64,000 bases of DNA, from positions 208,589-272,588 of the forward strand of contig JAFLCG010000009.1 in assembly GCA_017303635.1 (NCBI GenBank), given 5' to 3'. The stretch comes from Anaerolineae bacterium. Lineage in GTDB: Bacteria; Chloroflexota; Anaerolineae; Aggregatilineales; Phototrophicaceae. Both the position numbers and the translations under genes were made by a program. Shown here one piece after another: positions 34,127-43,779 of this stretch. Position 1 is the first letter of the stretch. Each line of letters begins with the position of its first letter. A model generated the notes under the pieces. That model did not search any database and had not been told where the DNA came from. It worked only from the letters and a program-made list of their open reading frames with translations.

Positions 34127-35098
34127 ATGAAAAGCATTGCAGTCCTCACCAGTGGTGGCGATGCACCCGGCATGAACGCGGCCATTCGTGCCGTGACACG
34201 AACCGCCCTGACGAGAGGATGGGATGTCTACGGTGTTCAACACGGCTTTGCCGGGCTGATGTCCGGCGATCTGAAAAAGATGGGGCCGCGCGATGTCGGG
34301 GGGATCATCCAGCAGGGTGGAACGGTGCTGGGCAGCGCTCGCGCCCCCGAATTCAAATCAGAGGAGGGTCGCAAAAAAGCCTTACGCCATTTGAATCAAC
34401 TCGGAATCGAGGGGTTAGTCGTCATTGGGGGCAACGGCTCCCAGACCGGCGGAGAAGCCCTGTTTAAGATGGGATTCCCAGTCGTCGGCGTCGCGTCCAC
34501 CATCGATAACGATCTGGTAGGTTCAGAGATAACCATTGGCGTTGATACAGCCCTCAACATTGCGCTGGAAGCCATCGATCGTCTGAAAGTAACCGCTTCA
34601 TCCCACAATCGCGCCTTTCTCGTCGAGGTAATGGGACGTGATTGTGGTTATCTGGCCCTTATGTCTGGTATAGCCGGTGGTGCCGAAGCCATTCTCATTC
34701 CTGAGATGGAGAAAACCCCTGCCGAAGTGGCCGAAATCCTGAAGTCTGCCTATGCCAAAGGCAAAGCCCACGCCATTATTGTGGTTGCCGAAGGCTGCAC
34801 CAACAATGCCGACGAACTCATCAAATATTTCAAAGAACGGGAAGCGGAGCTTGGCTTTGAGATCCGTGCGATCCAGCTCGGTCATGTCCAACGTGGTGGC
34901 ACCCCTGGAGCATTCGACCGCTTATTGGCGACTCGCCTGGGGGCAGCAGCCGTCAAGTCTCTTGACCGGGGCGAATACGGAGTCATTGTTGGCCTGAACA
35001 AAGGCCAGATTACTACCACTCCCTATACGGAAGTGACCGGCAAACACAAGTCACTTGATTTGGGGCTGATGGATTTGGCGAAGGAACTGGATGGTTGA
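34127..35098 (+). CDS. pfkA: 6-phosphofructokinase
   Basis: Phosphorylates fructose-6-phosphate in glycolysis. 323 residues. GGDAPGMN at the N-terminus, STIDNDL with catalytic D127, and MGRDCGYLA for substrate binding. The nucleotide motif reads GGNGS: G104 points to ATP rather than PPi as donor, while position 103 is Asn where E. coli PfkA has Asp. GAGGAG lies before the ATG. Confidence 0.93.
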   Translation: MKSIAVLTSGGDAPGMNAAIRAVTRTALTRGWDVYGVQHGFAGLMSGDLKKMGPRDVGGIIQQGGTVLGSARAPEFKSEEGRKKALRHLNQLGIEGLVVIGGNGSQTGGEALFKMGFPVVGVASTIDNDLVGSEITIGVDTALNIALEAIDRLKVTASSHNRAFLVEVMGRDCGYLALMSGIAGGAEAILIPEMEKTPAEVAEILKSAYAKGKAHAIIVVAEGCTNNADELIKYFKEREAELGFEIRAIQLGHVQRGGTPGAFDRLLATRLGAAAVKSLDRGEYGVIVGLNKGQITTTPYTEVTGKHKSLDLGLMDLAKELDG

Positions 35099-35104
35099 AT
35101 CTAA

Positions 35105-35131
35105 TAGGGGCGACCGGTCAGGCCGCCCCTA
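35105..35131. repeat. Palindromic hairpin between convergent pfkA and GH13 genes
   Basis: TAGGGGCG (35105-35112) and CGCCCCTA (35124-35131) flank ACCGGTCAGGC. It resembles dispersed GTAGGGGCGACC palindromes I recall from Chloroflexota and cyanobacterial genomes, and would serve as a bidirectional terminator. Only one copy is seen here. Confidence 0.45.
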
Positions 35132-35138
35132 CACCCTG

Positions 35139-36749
35139 TTAACTACTCAACTGAATAATGAAAGTACTGTGCGGCGGCAATTCACCTAATGGCAGATAAT
35201 CGCCAAATCCACCAGCCTCGCTGATAGTCGGCGCAGTCACTTCACCCACCCCATACAGCAGTGCAGCATTCACATCAGCGGCCAGGTTACCACTCTCCAA
35301 AGAGAGTGTGTAGTCGGCAACCGGCTCATCCGATAGGTTAACAATCACCAATACCGTTTCATCTGCCGACTGGCGGATCATACTGTAGACGCTTTGCGAC
35401 GTGCTCTCGACAAATGTCAGGTCGCCAACTCGCAGAGCCGGATGTCCATTTCGCAATTGAATGAGCGAACGATAGTGACTGAGCAGCGAGTTCGGGTCAT
35501 TGGTCTGGGCAGCGACATTGTGGGTGGCTTCGTTGGTTTCGCAGTTCTTCCCTGCCATATAGGAAGGGGTAGTAATGCTATCCGTCCATTGCATCGGCGT
35601 ACGGATGCATTCATCCGGCTTCAGACCAATCATGCCGATTTCCTCCCCGTAGTAAAGGAAGGGAACACCGGGTTGTGTCAGCAGCAAACTGGCAGCCACT
35701 CGCATCTTGGCTTCATCTTCTGCCAATCCATTCATGACTCGGTTTTCATCATGGTTCGTCAGGAATGCCGCATACTGTCCCGGTGGGAATTGACCCAGCA
35801 CCTGCCGCTGGACATTCCGCATACTGGTCGCAGTACCAGAACGAGCTGCGTTTATCATCGCATCCGCCAGACCAAACTCAAAAGTTGTATCAACATTCTC
35901 TGGCGCATAAAGCTTGAGAATTGGCCCGGAACCGCCAAAGATCTCACCAACTGTGAAGGCACTGGGGTTGACGGACTTCACATGCGCCGTATAGTCACCC
36001 AACCAGGTGAGTGTTTCCGCCGTATTTTCCTGCTGCTGACCCTCTTCTATCAGGTGTTTAATCGCATCCAAACGGAAACCGTCTACCTGCATATCAGTCA
36101 GCCAGTACTCGGCAATCGAGTAAATTTCGGCCACCACATCCGGGTTACGCAGATTGAGATCTGGCATGCCATCCCAGAAAATTCCATAGAAGAAACGGTT
36201 ACCTTCCCGATGCCAGACCGGCTGCCCCCATGGGCCCAAATATCCCGGATCGACTGGTAGCCAGCGATACCAGGTGTTGTACTCGTTGTCCCCTTTAGCC
36301 GCTTCAACAAACCAAGGGTGACGGCGCGCGGTATGATTAATCACCATATCAACAATGACCGCAATGCCACGCTCGTGGGCCGCTTCCATAAAGGCGCGGA
36401 AATCCTCATTCGAGCCAAAGTCACTTTCGATATTGCGGTAGTCCATGACGTCATAGCCATGATAACTCGTAGATTCCATGATCGGCATCAACCAGATTCC
36501 AGTAATGCCGAGGTCAGTCGTAGTCGTTGGATCGCCATCGTTCAAATAATCCAATTGACTGGTCAGACCAGCGAAATCACCAATAGCATTACCATCGCTA
36601 TCAACATAAGCGCGGACAAAAATCTCATAGAAAACCCGGTCATTCCACCATGGAAGGCCATCTGTTCCTGCATAGTTCCGCCCGGCAGCAGGAACGACCG
36701 AAAACCCAAGCAATAACGCGAATACAATCAACAGGTTCAAACGTCGCAT
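35139..36749 (-). CDS. Secreted GH13 alpha-amylase-family glycosidase
   Basis: 536 residues with a signal peptide (RRLNLLIVFALLLGFS, cleavage near PAAG). The four GH13 regions are present: DMVINH (134-139), GFRLDAIKH with nucleophile D228, GEIF with acid/base E269, and NHDENR with D334. The C-terminal beta-domain (about 440-536) ends FIIQLSS. It most resembles secreted alpha-amylase or alpha-glucosidase/oligo-1,6-type enzymes acting on starch-derived glucans; exact specificity is open. Confidence 0.9.
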   Translation of the reverse strand: MRRLNLLIVFALLLGFSVVPAAGRNYAGTDGLPWWNDRVFYEIFVRAYVDSDGNAIGDFAGLTSQLDYLNDGDPTTTTDLGITGIWLMPIMESTSYHGYDVMDYRNIESDFGSNEDFRAFMEAAHERGIAVIVDMVINHTARRHPWFVEAAKGDNEYNTWYRWLPVDPGYLGPWGQPVWHREGNRFFYGIFWDGMPDLNLRNPDVVAEIYSIAEYWLTDMQVDGFRLDAIKHLIEEGQQQENTAETLTWLGDYTAHVKSVNPSAFTVGEIFGGSGPILKLYAPENVDTTFEFGLADAMINAARSGTATSMRNVQRQVLGQFPPGQYAAFLTNHDENRVMNGLAEDEAKMRVAASLLLTQPGVPFLYYGEEIGMIGLKPDECIRTPMQWTDSITTPSYMAGKNCETNEATHNVAAQTNDPNSLLSHYRSLIQLRNGHPALRVGDLTFVESTSQSVYSMIRQSADETVLVIVNLSDEPVADYTLSLESGNLAADVNAALLYGVGEVTAPTISEAGGFGDYLPLGELPPHSTFIIQLSS

Positions 36750-36877
36750 CTTAACACCTCAGCTCAACCATATGTACTCAACATAGTGACCTCTGAAAAT
36801 CCCCTCGCCCGGCGACACATAATATGGCTAACGTGTTACGTGCTGCCACAGGCAGAGGGGACTTAGGAGTGAGGTTC

Positions 36878-37603
36878 CTATCCCAAGGGCTCCAGGGGAT
36901 TAGGGCGATGTCCGTACTGCATCGGCGTACGGCCGACCGGAGCCAACCATTTGACTGCGTTGGCAATCACCTGTTGCACTTCCGGCTGATAATAAGTCGG
37001 GAATGTCTCGTGTCCCGGACGGAAATAGAAAATCCGTCCCTGTCCACGTTGATAGCAGGCACCACTGCGGAAGACCTCTCCACCCTGGAACCAGCTCACC
37101 ATCACCAGTGTATCCGGTGCCGGAATATCAAAATGCTCCCCGTACATCTCTTCATGCGGGATGACGAATGAATCACCTAGACCATCCGCAATCGGGTGTG
37201 AGGGGTCAATAATCCAGATGCGCTCACGCTCGTTGGCTTCCCGCCATTTCAAGTCACAGGATGTCCCCATCAGGCGCTTGAATATTTTGGAGAAGTGGCC
37301 GGAATGCAGCACCAGCAGGCCCATGCCTTCCAGCACACGCTTATGGACACGGTCAACAATCCGATCTTCCACTTTGTCATGGGCCATGTGCCCCCACCAG
37401 GTGAGGACATCCGTTTCCGCTAGCACGGTATCACTCAGACCATGATCAGGTTCATCCAACGTAGCGGTCAGAACACTGTGACCATGTTTACGGAGTGCCT
37501 CGGCAATAACCGTATGCATCCCATCGGGGTAAACTTTGCGAACTTCCTCGTGCGTTTTTTCGTGAACGCCTTCATTCCAGACGGTCACTCGCAATTGCGA
37601 CAT
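36878..37603 (-). CDS. ThuA-like protein
   Basis: 241 residues of the ThuA (trehalose utilisation) family, a class I glutamine amidotransferase-like fold of uncertain chemistry. WNEGVHEKTHEEV, WWGHMAHDKV, LLVLHSGHFSKIF and IFYFRPGHETFPTYY are family blocks. Start set at ATG 37603, behind GAGGAG; the frame is open to 37675 but that part is not conserved. It sits 14 bases after a Gfo/Idh oxidoreductase, a common pairing in sugar catabolism. Confidence 0.88.
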   Translation of the reverse strand: MSQLRVTVWNEGVHEKTHEEVRKVYPDGMHTVIAEALRKHGHSVLTATLDEPDHGLSDTVLAETDVLTWWGHMAHDKVEDRIVDRVHKRVLEGMGLLVLHSGHFSKIFKRLMGTSCDLKWREANERERIWIIDPSHPIADGLGDSFVIPHEEMYGEHFDIPAPDTLVMVSWFQGGEVFRSGACYQRGQGRIFYFRPGHETFPTYYQPEVQQVIANAVKWLAPVGRTPMQYGHRPNPLEPLG

Positions 37604-37617
37604 GATACCTGTACTCC

Positions 37618-38625
37618 TCAGTTGATTTTGACCACCGCACCATGTTGCGCGGCAGATTCTCGAATAGCATCCCACAACAAAGACATCCGCAACCCGACTT
37701 CTGGCGGGCTGGGGTTAGCGATCTGCCCTGTGCGAACAGCCAGGAACTGTTCCCACACCCCCATCGAATCCGGTACAGGGAATGGGCTAAGGTCCGTTTC
37801 ACCCACCCGCTGTAACTCCAACCGTTCGCCCCACATCCCCGTCCGCAGAATGCCGCGCTCGCAAAAGACACGAATATCAGACGCACAGGATGGAATGGTC
37901 GAACCACAGGCATTGATGGTGACAAATGCCCCAGACCGAGTCCGCCCCATTACCGCTGCCAGAATATCGACTGGTGCCCCATGATTATCCATCCAGGCCG
38001 CGACTTCAGCGAACCCTTCACCCACAAGATCCGATACGGTATTGAGCACATGGGCGCCGGTATCGAACAGAAAGCCACCCCCTGCCAGTTCAGGCTGCTG
38101 CCGCCAGGTATTGATGGTCATAGGTTGCCAGTTTTGCCAGACAGTAGCGGAAATATTCAGGATCGAACCGAGGTTATCTGACCGCAAGAGACTAACAGCC
38201 TGCCGAACCTGAGGCGATAGGCTGCCCGGGAAAGCCACCACCAGTAACTTGCCGGTCCGGTCACGCGTCTCAATCAGGCTGCGAGCCTCTGCAGCATTGA
38301 TGACCATCGGCTTTTCTAGCAGCACATCCAACCCAGCTTCAAGTGCAGACTTGGTCTGGTCATGGTGATAGGCATGCGGGGTGATGATGAATAACGCATC
38401 CAATTCCCCACTAAAACGTTGCAGAAAACGCTCCCAATCAGGTTCATTGGGAGGCACCGGCAAGCCGGCATCACTGAACATCTTGCCGGCCATCTCATAA
38501 TTTGAAGTGAGGGGTTCACAGATAGCACAGATGCTGGTTGAGTCGGTCATCTGCAACATGGCTTTGAGGTGTGCCCGCGCCATACCGCCACAGCCGACAA
38601 TCCCAACACGAACGAGTGAAGTCAT
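37618..38625 (-). CDS. Gfo/Idh/MocA-family oxidoreductase
   Basis: NAD(P)-dependent sugar or cyclitol dehydrogenase. About 335 residues with Rossmann motif VGIVGCGGMARAH, the EKP motif (LLEKPMV) near 97-103 and GGGFLFDTGAH in the active-site region. Start at ATG 38625, 8 bases after AGGA; ATG 38634 overlaps that site. Operon with thuA; a shared sugar substrate is likely but not identifiable. Confidence 0.9.
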   Translation of the reverse strand: MTSLVRVGIVGCGGMARAHLKAMLQMTDSTSICAICEPLTSNYEMAGKMFSDAGLPVPPNEPDWERFLQRFSGELDALFIITPHAYHHDQTKSALEAGLDVLLEKPMVINAAEARSLIETRDRTGKLLVVAFPGSLSPQVRQAVSLLRSDNLGSILNISATVWQNWQPMTINTWRQQPELAGGGFLFDTGAHVLNTVSDLVGEGFAEVAAWMDNHGAPVDILAAVMGRTRSGAFVTINACGSTIPSCASDIRVFCERGILRTGMWGERLELQRVGETDLSPFPVPDSMGVWEQFLAVRTGQIANPSPPEVGLRMSLLWDAIRESAAQHGAVVKIN

Positions 38626-38673
38626 GAATTCCATCCTGAAAATCGATAGTGTGATTTCAGGATGGTAATCGTA

Positions 38674-39558
38674 TCAGAAGTTGGTTTCCATGTCGAAGAA
38701 GCCCGTCTCCCGAGCGCGGTTAAATGCCCAACGATAAGTGTAGATCGAAGCCACTAACAGGAGCAAAGTCGCCACCAGTAGAATCAGGAGTAGATGACTA
38801 TTGGAAAAGCCAGCAAAGGTCTCAAAGCCGACATACCCCGGTCCCAGTAGCGCCCGCCGAGCCAGTTCCAGCCAATAAGTCGCAGGGAAAATCAGACCAA
38901 TCGGACGCAAGACTGACGGCAGCAGATCAAGCGGGAAAATAGCCCCACTGAACAGATAAAGCGCACCTGCTACTGCGTCACCCACTGAACCGATCTGCCG
39001 TGCCGTCATCATGGTGATCGACCCCATGACATGACCTAGCGCCGCCAAGGAGATAATTCCCAGTACCATCGTCACCGTGAAGAGCAGCCAATCCACCGTT
39101 TGCAGACTGATCGGCAGTTGGAATGCCAGTACCCCAAAACCAACTGTGATAACCAGTGAAATAATCCCAACCAGTAACCGCGCCACTCCACGACCCATCA
39201 GATAGAAATAGCCATCCAACGGGGTCGTATACAGTTGGCGTACGGTACGGTACTGCTCACGGTCGCTAATCACCGTCCAACTAACCCCGCTGACTACCTG
39301 ACCAACCAGGATGTAAAGTGCATTACCCAGGTAGATGTAAGCAAAGATGGGTTGATCAGTGGCCCCATTCGTGATGACACTATACATCACCACCAGAATC
39401 AGGACGCTGGCAATTGGCCGCGCAATCGAGTAAACAGCGAAAAGAAACGGGTCTGCCCAATTGGACTCAATCTGCCAGCCAAGCCAGGCCGCATTGAGGA
39501 AGGTTCGTAACCAGTTGGCACGCCGCACCAGCGGCAGGTTCATCATCGTTTGATACAT
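38674..39558 (-). CDS. ABC-2 exporter permease
   Basis: 294 residues, six membrane segments of the ABC2_membrane type, with the LFSGAIFPLDLLPSVLRPI segment before the last helices that is typical of drug and polysaccharide exporters. AGGGGGA precedes the ATG. Third gene of a leftward ATPase-permease-permease operon. Confidence 0.85.
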   Translation of the reverse strand: MYQTMMNLPLVRRANWLRTFLNAAWLGWQIESNWADPFLFAVYSIARPIASVLILVVMYSVITNGATDQPIFAYIYLGNALYILVGQVVSGVSWTVISDREQYRTVRQLYTTPLDGYFYLMGRGVARLLVGIISLVITVGFGVLAFQLPISLQTVDWLLFTVTMVLGIISLAALGHVMGSITMMTARQIGSVGDAVAGALYLFSGAIFPLDLLPSVLRPIGLIFPATYWLELARRALLGPGYVGFETFAGFSNSHLLLILLVATLLLLVASIYTYRWAFNRARETGFFDMETNF

Positions 39559-39566
39559 GCTTCCCC

Positions 39567-40409
39567 CTAGCGCCGCCGCTCGATCAAACGCCCATCCCGC
39601 CGACCAATTTCTTCGAGCTTAGCCAGCATCCATGCCGCACCAGCGATAAAGAACACCGCCAACACACATAGGATCAGGATTTCAACCCCAACAGGTAGAA
39701 AACCAATAGTCGGATCGCTGGTGAACAAAAGCTGACGCATGGCATCCAATCCTAACGTCAAGGGGATGAGCGAAGCGGCGCTAGCTACCCAGAAGCCCAG
39801 CGCTTTCACCGGGAACATAAATCCAGAAACCAGATAGATCGGCTCTTGCAGCAGGTTAGCGAAGTGCCAGACCTCACGCCCCGCTGCCAGAAACACAGAC
39901 GAGAACATCATACCCATGCCATAAAGCGCCGCCATGGTCACGACAAAAACGATGACTAGTAGCCATAAGCTGCCAGTCTGATATTCCACCTGAAAAAGCA
40001 GCGAACAGACCACAAAAATCACCAGGGCGCGGCTCAGTGTCATGATCACACCACCGATCGCCATCCCCAGCAATATAGCCATCAAGGGCGCAGGGGATAA
40101 GACGAATAATTGAAGATTGCCGTCGTCTTTATCCCAGTACAACTGGCTGCCCATGGACCACAGCACGTTCAGCCAGAACGCAGCCATCGAGCCGCCAATG
40201 ACGACAAAACCGATGTAATCTTCTGGGGCATTAATCGCCTGATAGACGTAAATGTAGCTAACCGTCGATAGCACCGGCAGTAAGGCTTCAAAGAAAAACC
40301 AGCTTCGCTCGCGGAACGTGCCGATCAAACGCGGATATGCTCGTGCCCAGATCGTATTCCAGAACAATCGCCAACCGGTTTGACGCTCAACAGGTTGCAG
40401 CTGCATCAT
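39567..40409 (-). CDS. ABC-2 exporter permease
   Basis: 280 residues, six membrane segments, with FGLVSGFMFPVKAL-like linker (YLVSGFMFPVKALGFWV) between helices. Starts within the ATPase stop (four-base ATGA overlap at 40406-40409) and ends 8 bases before the next permease, so the two probably assemble as a heterodimer. Confidence 0.85.
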   Translation of the reverse strand: MMQLQPVERQTGWRLFWNTIWARAYPRLIGTFRERSWFFFEALLPVLSTVSYIYVYQAINAPEDYIGFVVIGGSMAAFWLNVLWSMGSQLYWDKDDGNLQLFVLSPAPLMAILLGMAIGGVIMTLSRALVIFVVCSLLFQVEYQTGSLWLLVIVFVVTMAALYGMGMMFSSVFLAAGREVWHFANLLQEPIYLVSGFMFPVKALGFWVASAASLIPLTLGLDAMRQLLFTSDPTIGFLPVGVEILILCVLAVFFIAGAAWMLAKLEEIGRRDGRLIERRR

Positions 40410-41437
40410 GCGCCGTTCTCCTCGCGCTGTGTCGTATCTTGATCAAGGCGGCGACCCACGATGCTGATGAACACATCTTCCAACGTCGGTTCACGCTTCT
40501 CCAATGCAATGAGACCGCTGCCCCGCCCGTTCAAATGGCTAAGCACGCCGCCAAGTGCATCTTCCGCTTCCAAGATCAGGTTGAGTTCAGAGTAACCATC
40601 CTGCTCCGTAACCGTGACCTGCCGCACTCCGGGAACCGCTTCAATCATAGCCTCACGATTCGGACGTGGGCCAATCGGTGAAACCTTCAGTTGGAACACG
40701 GCCTCACGCTGGAGGCGCTTTTTCAATGCCGCGGGCGTATCGCAGGCCAGCACCTTACCCGTATCGACAATGGCCACCCGGTCACACAATTCATCAATCT
40801 CAGACATGTAGTGACTGGTCAGCAGCAGCGCACGCTCCGGATGATCGCTCATCCATTGTTTGACAAACCCCCGTACTTCTCGCGCCGCAGTCACATCCAA
40901 CCCCAGGGTCGGTTCATCCAGAAAGACGACGCGGGGATCGCTTATAAAGCCACGTATGAAATTCATCTTCTGGCGTAAGCCCGTCGAAAGATCAGAGATT
41001 TTCGCAGTCCGGCGCTCATAAATGCCAACAATCTTGAGTAGAGCATCAATTCGCTGCCGCGCCGTGGCGTTATCCAACCCGTAGAATCGGGCAAACATCC
41101 ACAAATTTTCTTCAATAGTGAGCAGTCCAAACCCGCTGGTTTCTCCACCACTGACCATACTGATACGTTCGCGCACAGCCTGTACGTGCTGAGTGACGTC
41201 CAACCCTTCCACACGAGCTATACCGCTTGTTGGCAGCAGCAAAGTCGCCAGAATTTTGATGATCGTGGTTTTTCCTGCTCCATTCGGACCCAGCAGGCCA
41301 AAGAGTTCGCCCCGCTTGACCTCCAGATCCACACTTTCCAGTGCAACTAATTCGCGCGGAGCATCTTTGCGTTTGGGGCCCCGCAGCTTATAGACCCGAC
41401 GTAATTGCTGAACTTCAATGGCGGACGAAGTAGTCAT
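40406..41437 (-). CDS. ABC exporter ATPase (daunorubicin-resistance type)
   Basis: 343 residues from ATG 41437; the frame extends to 41464 but CTGGAG supports the later start. Walker A GPNGAGKTT, signature LSTGLRQKMNFIR, Walker B RVVFLDEPTLGLD and LTSHY are intact; a C-terminal extension of about 100 residues follows. Cargo unknown. Confidence 0.9.
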   Translation of the reverse strand: MTTSSAIEVQQLRRVYKLRGPKRKDAPRELVALESVDLEVKRGELFGLLGPNGAGKTTIIKILATLLLPTSGIARVEGLDVTQHVQAVRERISMVSGGETSGFGLLTIEENLWMFARFYGLDNATARQRIDALLKIVGIYERRTAKISDLSTGLRQKMNFIRGFISDPRVVFLDEPTLGLDVTAAREVRGFVKQWMSDHPERALLLTSHYMSEIDELCDRVAIVDTGKVLACDTPAALKKRLQREAVFQLKVSPIGPRPNREAMIEAVPGVRQVTVTEQDGYSELNLILEAEDALGGVLSHLNGRGSGLIALEKREPTLEDVFISIVGRRLDQDTTQREENGA

Positions 41438-41681
41438 CGAACAACTCCAGGTAGCTGAGGGCATTCACTTTATCAGGGGATATCATACCCAACCAGTATC
41501 AGAATGCGTAACAGCGGCTCACAATATGCCATAAAGGACTTTCCCATCCTAGGTGCCGATACCAAAACCTATACGAATGGCGGGGGAGTGCGGTTCAATT
41601 CCTGGAATGGCTATCTAGCCATGCGCCCGCCTCCGGTATAATCCGGCAGCATATGCCCACTTCTATCAAAGGATGCCTATC

Positions 41682-43706
41682 GTGACGGAAAGCCGCAAAC
41701 CGATAACGGCTGAAGATCTGTATCGTATGACCTATGTCGAAGATCCGCGCATCAGCCCGGATGGTCGCTGGATCGCCTATGTACAGGTCACTGTAGACAA
41801 AATGGATAATGGTTACAAACGTAACCTGTGGCTCGTCCCAACACTTGATGGTACACCCATCCAGATCACCCGTACTGGCAAAGACAGTACCCCGCGTTGG
41901 AGTCCAGATAGTCGCTGGCTCGCCTTTGTCTCTGGTCGGGATGATAAGCCTCAAATCTATCTGCTGCGTATCGGCGAACCCGGTGGCGAAGCACGTGCCT
42001 TGACCAGTATGCCGAATGGAGCCTCCAGCCCGGAATGGTCACCCGATGGCAGTCAGATCGCGTTTCTGGCCGGAATGAATGCAGCACTCCGCGAAAAAGA
42101 AGATCGAGGCGAAGAAGATACGCCACCAACCGATAAACTAGACGCCAAACAGCGCAAAGAGCGCCGTGAACAAGACGAATCCAAACGTTTTGACCCGCGT
42201 GTGGTCGAGCGCATCCCCTATCGCACCGGCACCGCCTTTCTGAACGATCATTTCCAGCAGGTCTATGTCATTCGTACGGCTGAAGGCTTGGATAAGGCCG
42301 AGGCCAAACCTCGCCGCCTGACCAGTGCTGAAACCAATCACGGTGCACCGCAGTGGTCACGCGATGGTGAGTGGCTTTATACGGGGCGTATGGGCGATCC
42401 TAGCGGTGATGAACCCTGGCGCTGGAATAACCTGTATCGTATCCGTGTGGCTGATGGCAACCATGAACAGTTCACCGATGAACAGTTCGCTAGTCATTCC
42501 CCCCTGCCATCACCAGATGGCAAGTGGCTCGCGTTCATTCGCTTCCCACGGGAGCGCATCAGCGAACGTTTGACTCGCCTGGCCATTATGCCTGCGGCTG
42601 GGGGTGAAATCCGTGACCTGAATTTGGACTTGGATCGTTCCGTGACCGATGTACGCTGGTTGCCTGATAGCAGCGGACTAGTCTTTGGCGCCAATGACTA
42701 TGGGAATGTCGAACTCTATCATCTGGCGCTGGCTGACAACCAAATCACCAAACAGTTAAGCGGTACATTCCAGATTGAGTCTATTGATGTACATCCCACT
42801 GGGATTGCCTATACTCTTAGCACTCCCTTCAGTCCCAACGAACTATTCTGGAAACCGGCTGATGCCGAATCCATCCCAAAAACCCATGTCAATCAGAAAT
42901 TCCTCGATAGCGTGATGGTGCAGGAAACGCATGAAATTCGCTGGCAAGCACCCGATGGTACAGAAATTCAGGGTTGGTATATGCTGCCTGTCGGCTATGA
43001 AACCGGCAAACAGTATCCGCTGGCGCTGAACATACACGGTGGGCCCCATATCATGTGGGGGCCGAGCTTCAAATCCCAGTGGCATGACTGGCAGTTCCAG
43101 GCTGCCCGGGGCTACGTCGTTCTTTATGCCAATCCGCGTGGTGCCGATGGCTATGGCGAAGACTTCATGATGGCATTGCATGGTCGATGGGGTGAACTGG
43201 CCTATGGGGATCTAATGGCCGGAGTAGATGCCATAATCGAAACGGGTATTGTTGATCCAGACCGGTTGGCCGTCGGTGGAGGCTCCTACGGTGGATACAT
43301 GACGTCCTGGATCGTCAGTCACACTGACCGTTTTAAGGCCGCGGCAGCGCAGCGTGGTGTGTATAACTTGTTGGCCTTCCCCGGGGTAACGGACATCGCC
43401 AGCTTTGTACAAACCGAAATGGGCTATGAAGTCTGGGAAAATCCGAACTTCCTGTGGGAAAACTCACCAGTTGCCCACGCCCATAAAATCAGAACGCCGC
43501 TCCTCATCATCCATGCAGAGAATGATTACCGCGTGCCGATCTCTGAAGGAGAACAGCTATTTGCTATCGTGCGGCGTAATGGTGGCACCGTCAAAATGGT
43601 ACGCTATCAGCGTGAAGGCCATGAGATGACCCGCTCTGGTGAACCAGAGCATCGCGTCAGTAATCTCACCCACATCATCGAATGGTTTGACCGCTACTGT
43701 TTATAG
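41682..43706 (+). CDS. S9-family serine peptidase (acylaminoacyl/dipeptidyl peptidase type)
   Basis: 674 residues. N-terminal WD40/TolB-like beta-propeller (about 10-400, with repeated SPDGRWIAY / SPDSRWLAF blades) then an alpha/beta-hydrolase domain. The triad is S535 in GGSYGGYM, D615 in AENDYRVP and H647 in REGHEM. No signal peptide, so cytoplasmic. Start placed at GTG 41682, 8 bases after AAAGGA; the in-frame ATG at 41673 overlaps that site. Cuts short peptides; specificity not readable. Confidence 0.9.
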   Translation: MTESRKPITAEDLYRMTYVEDPRISPDGRWIAYVQVTVDKMDNGYKRNLWLVPTLDGTPIQITRTGKDSTPRWSPDSRWLAFVSGRDDKPQIYLLRIGEPGGEARALTSMPNGASSPEWSPDGSQIAFLAGMNAALREKEDRGEEDTPPTDKLDAKQRKERREQDESKRFDPRVVERIPYRTGTAFLNDHFQQVYVIRTAEGLDKAEAKPRRLTSAETNHGAPQWSRDGEWLYTGRMGDPSGDEPWRWNNLYRIRVADGNHEQFTDEQFASHSPLPSPDGKWLAFIRFPRERISERLTRLAIMPAAGGEIRDLNLDLDRSVTDVRWLPDSSGLVFGANDYGNVELYHLALADNQITKQLSGTFQIESIDVHPTGIAYTLSTPFSPNELFWKPADAESIPKTHVNQKFLDSVMVQETHEIRWQAPDGTEIQGWYMLPVGYETGKQYPLALNIHGGPHIMWGPSFKSQWHDWQFQAARGYVVLYANPRGADGYGEDFMMALHGRWGELAYGDLMAGVDAIIETGIVDPDRLAVGGGSYGGYMTSWIVSHTDRFKAAAAQRGVYNLLAFPGVTDIASFVQTEMGYEVWENPNFLWENSPVAHAHKIRTPLLIIHAENDYRVPISEGEQLFAIVRRNGGTVKMVRYQREGHEMTRSGEPEHRVSNLTHIIEWFDRYCL

Positions 43707-43779
43707 TGCCGATTGTTTAGGGCGGACGAATGCCGTTTGTGGCGCCAAGTCCGCCCGCCATGCTGTTCCTACCTCAGCC

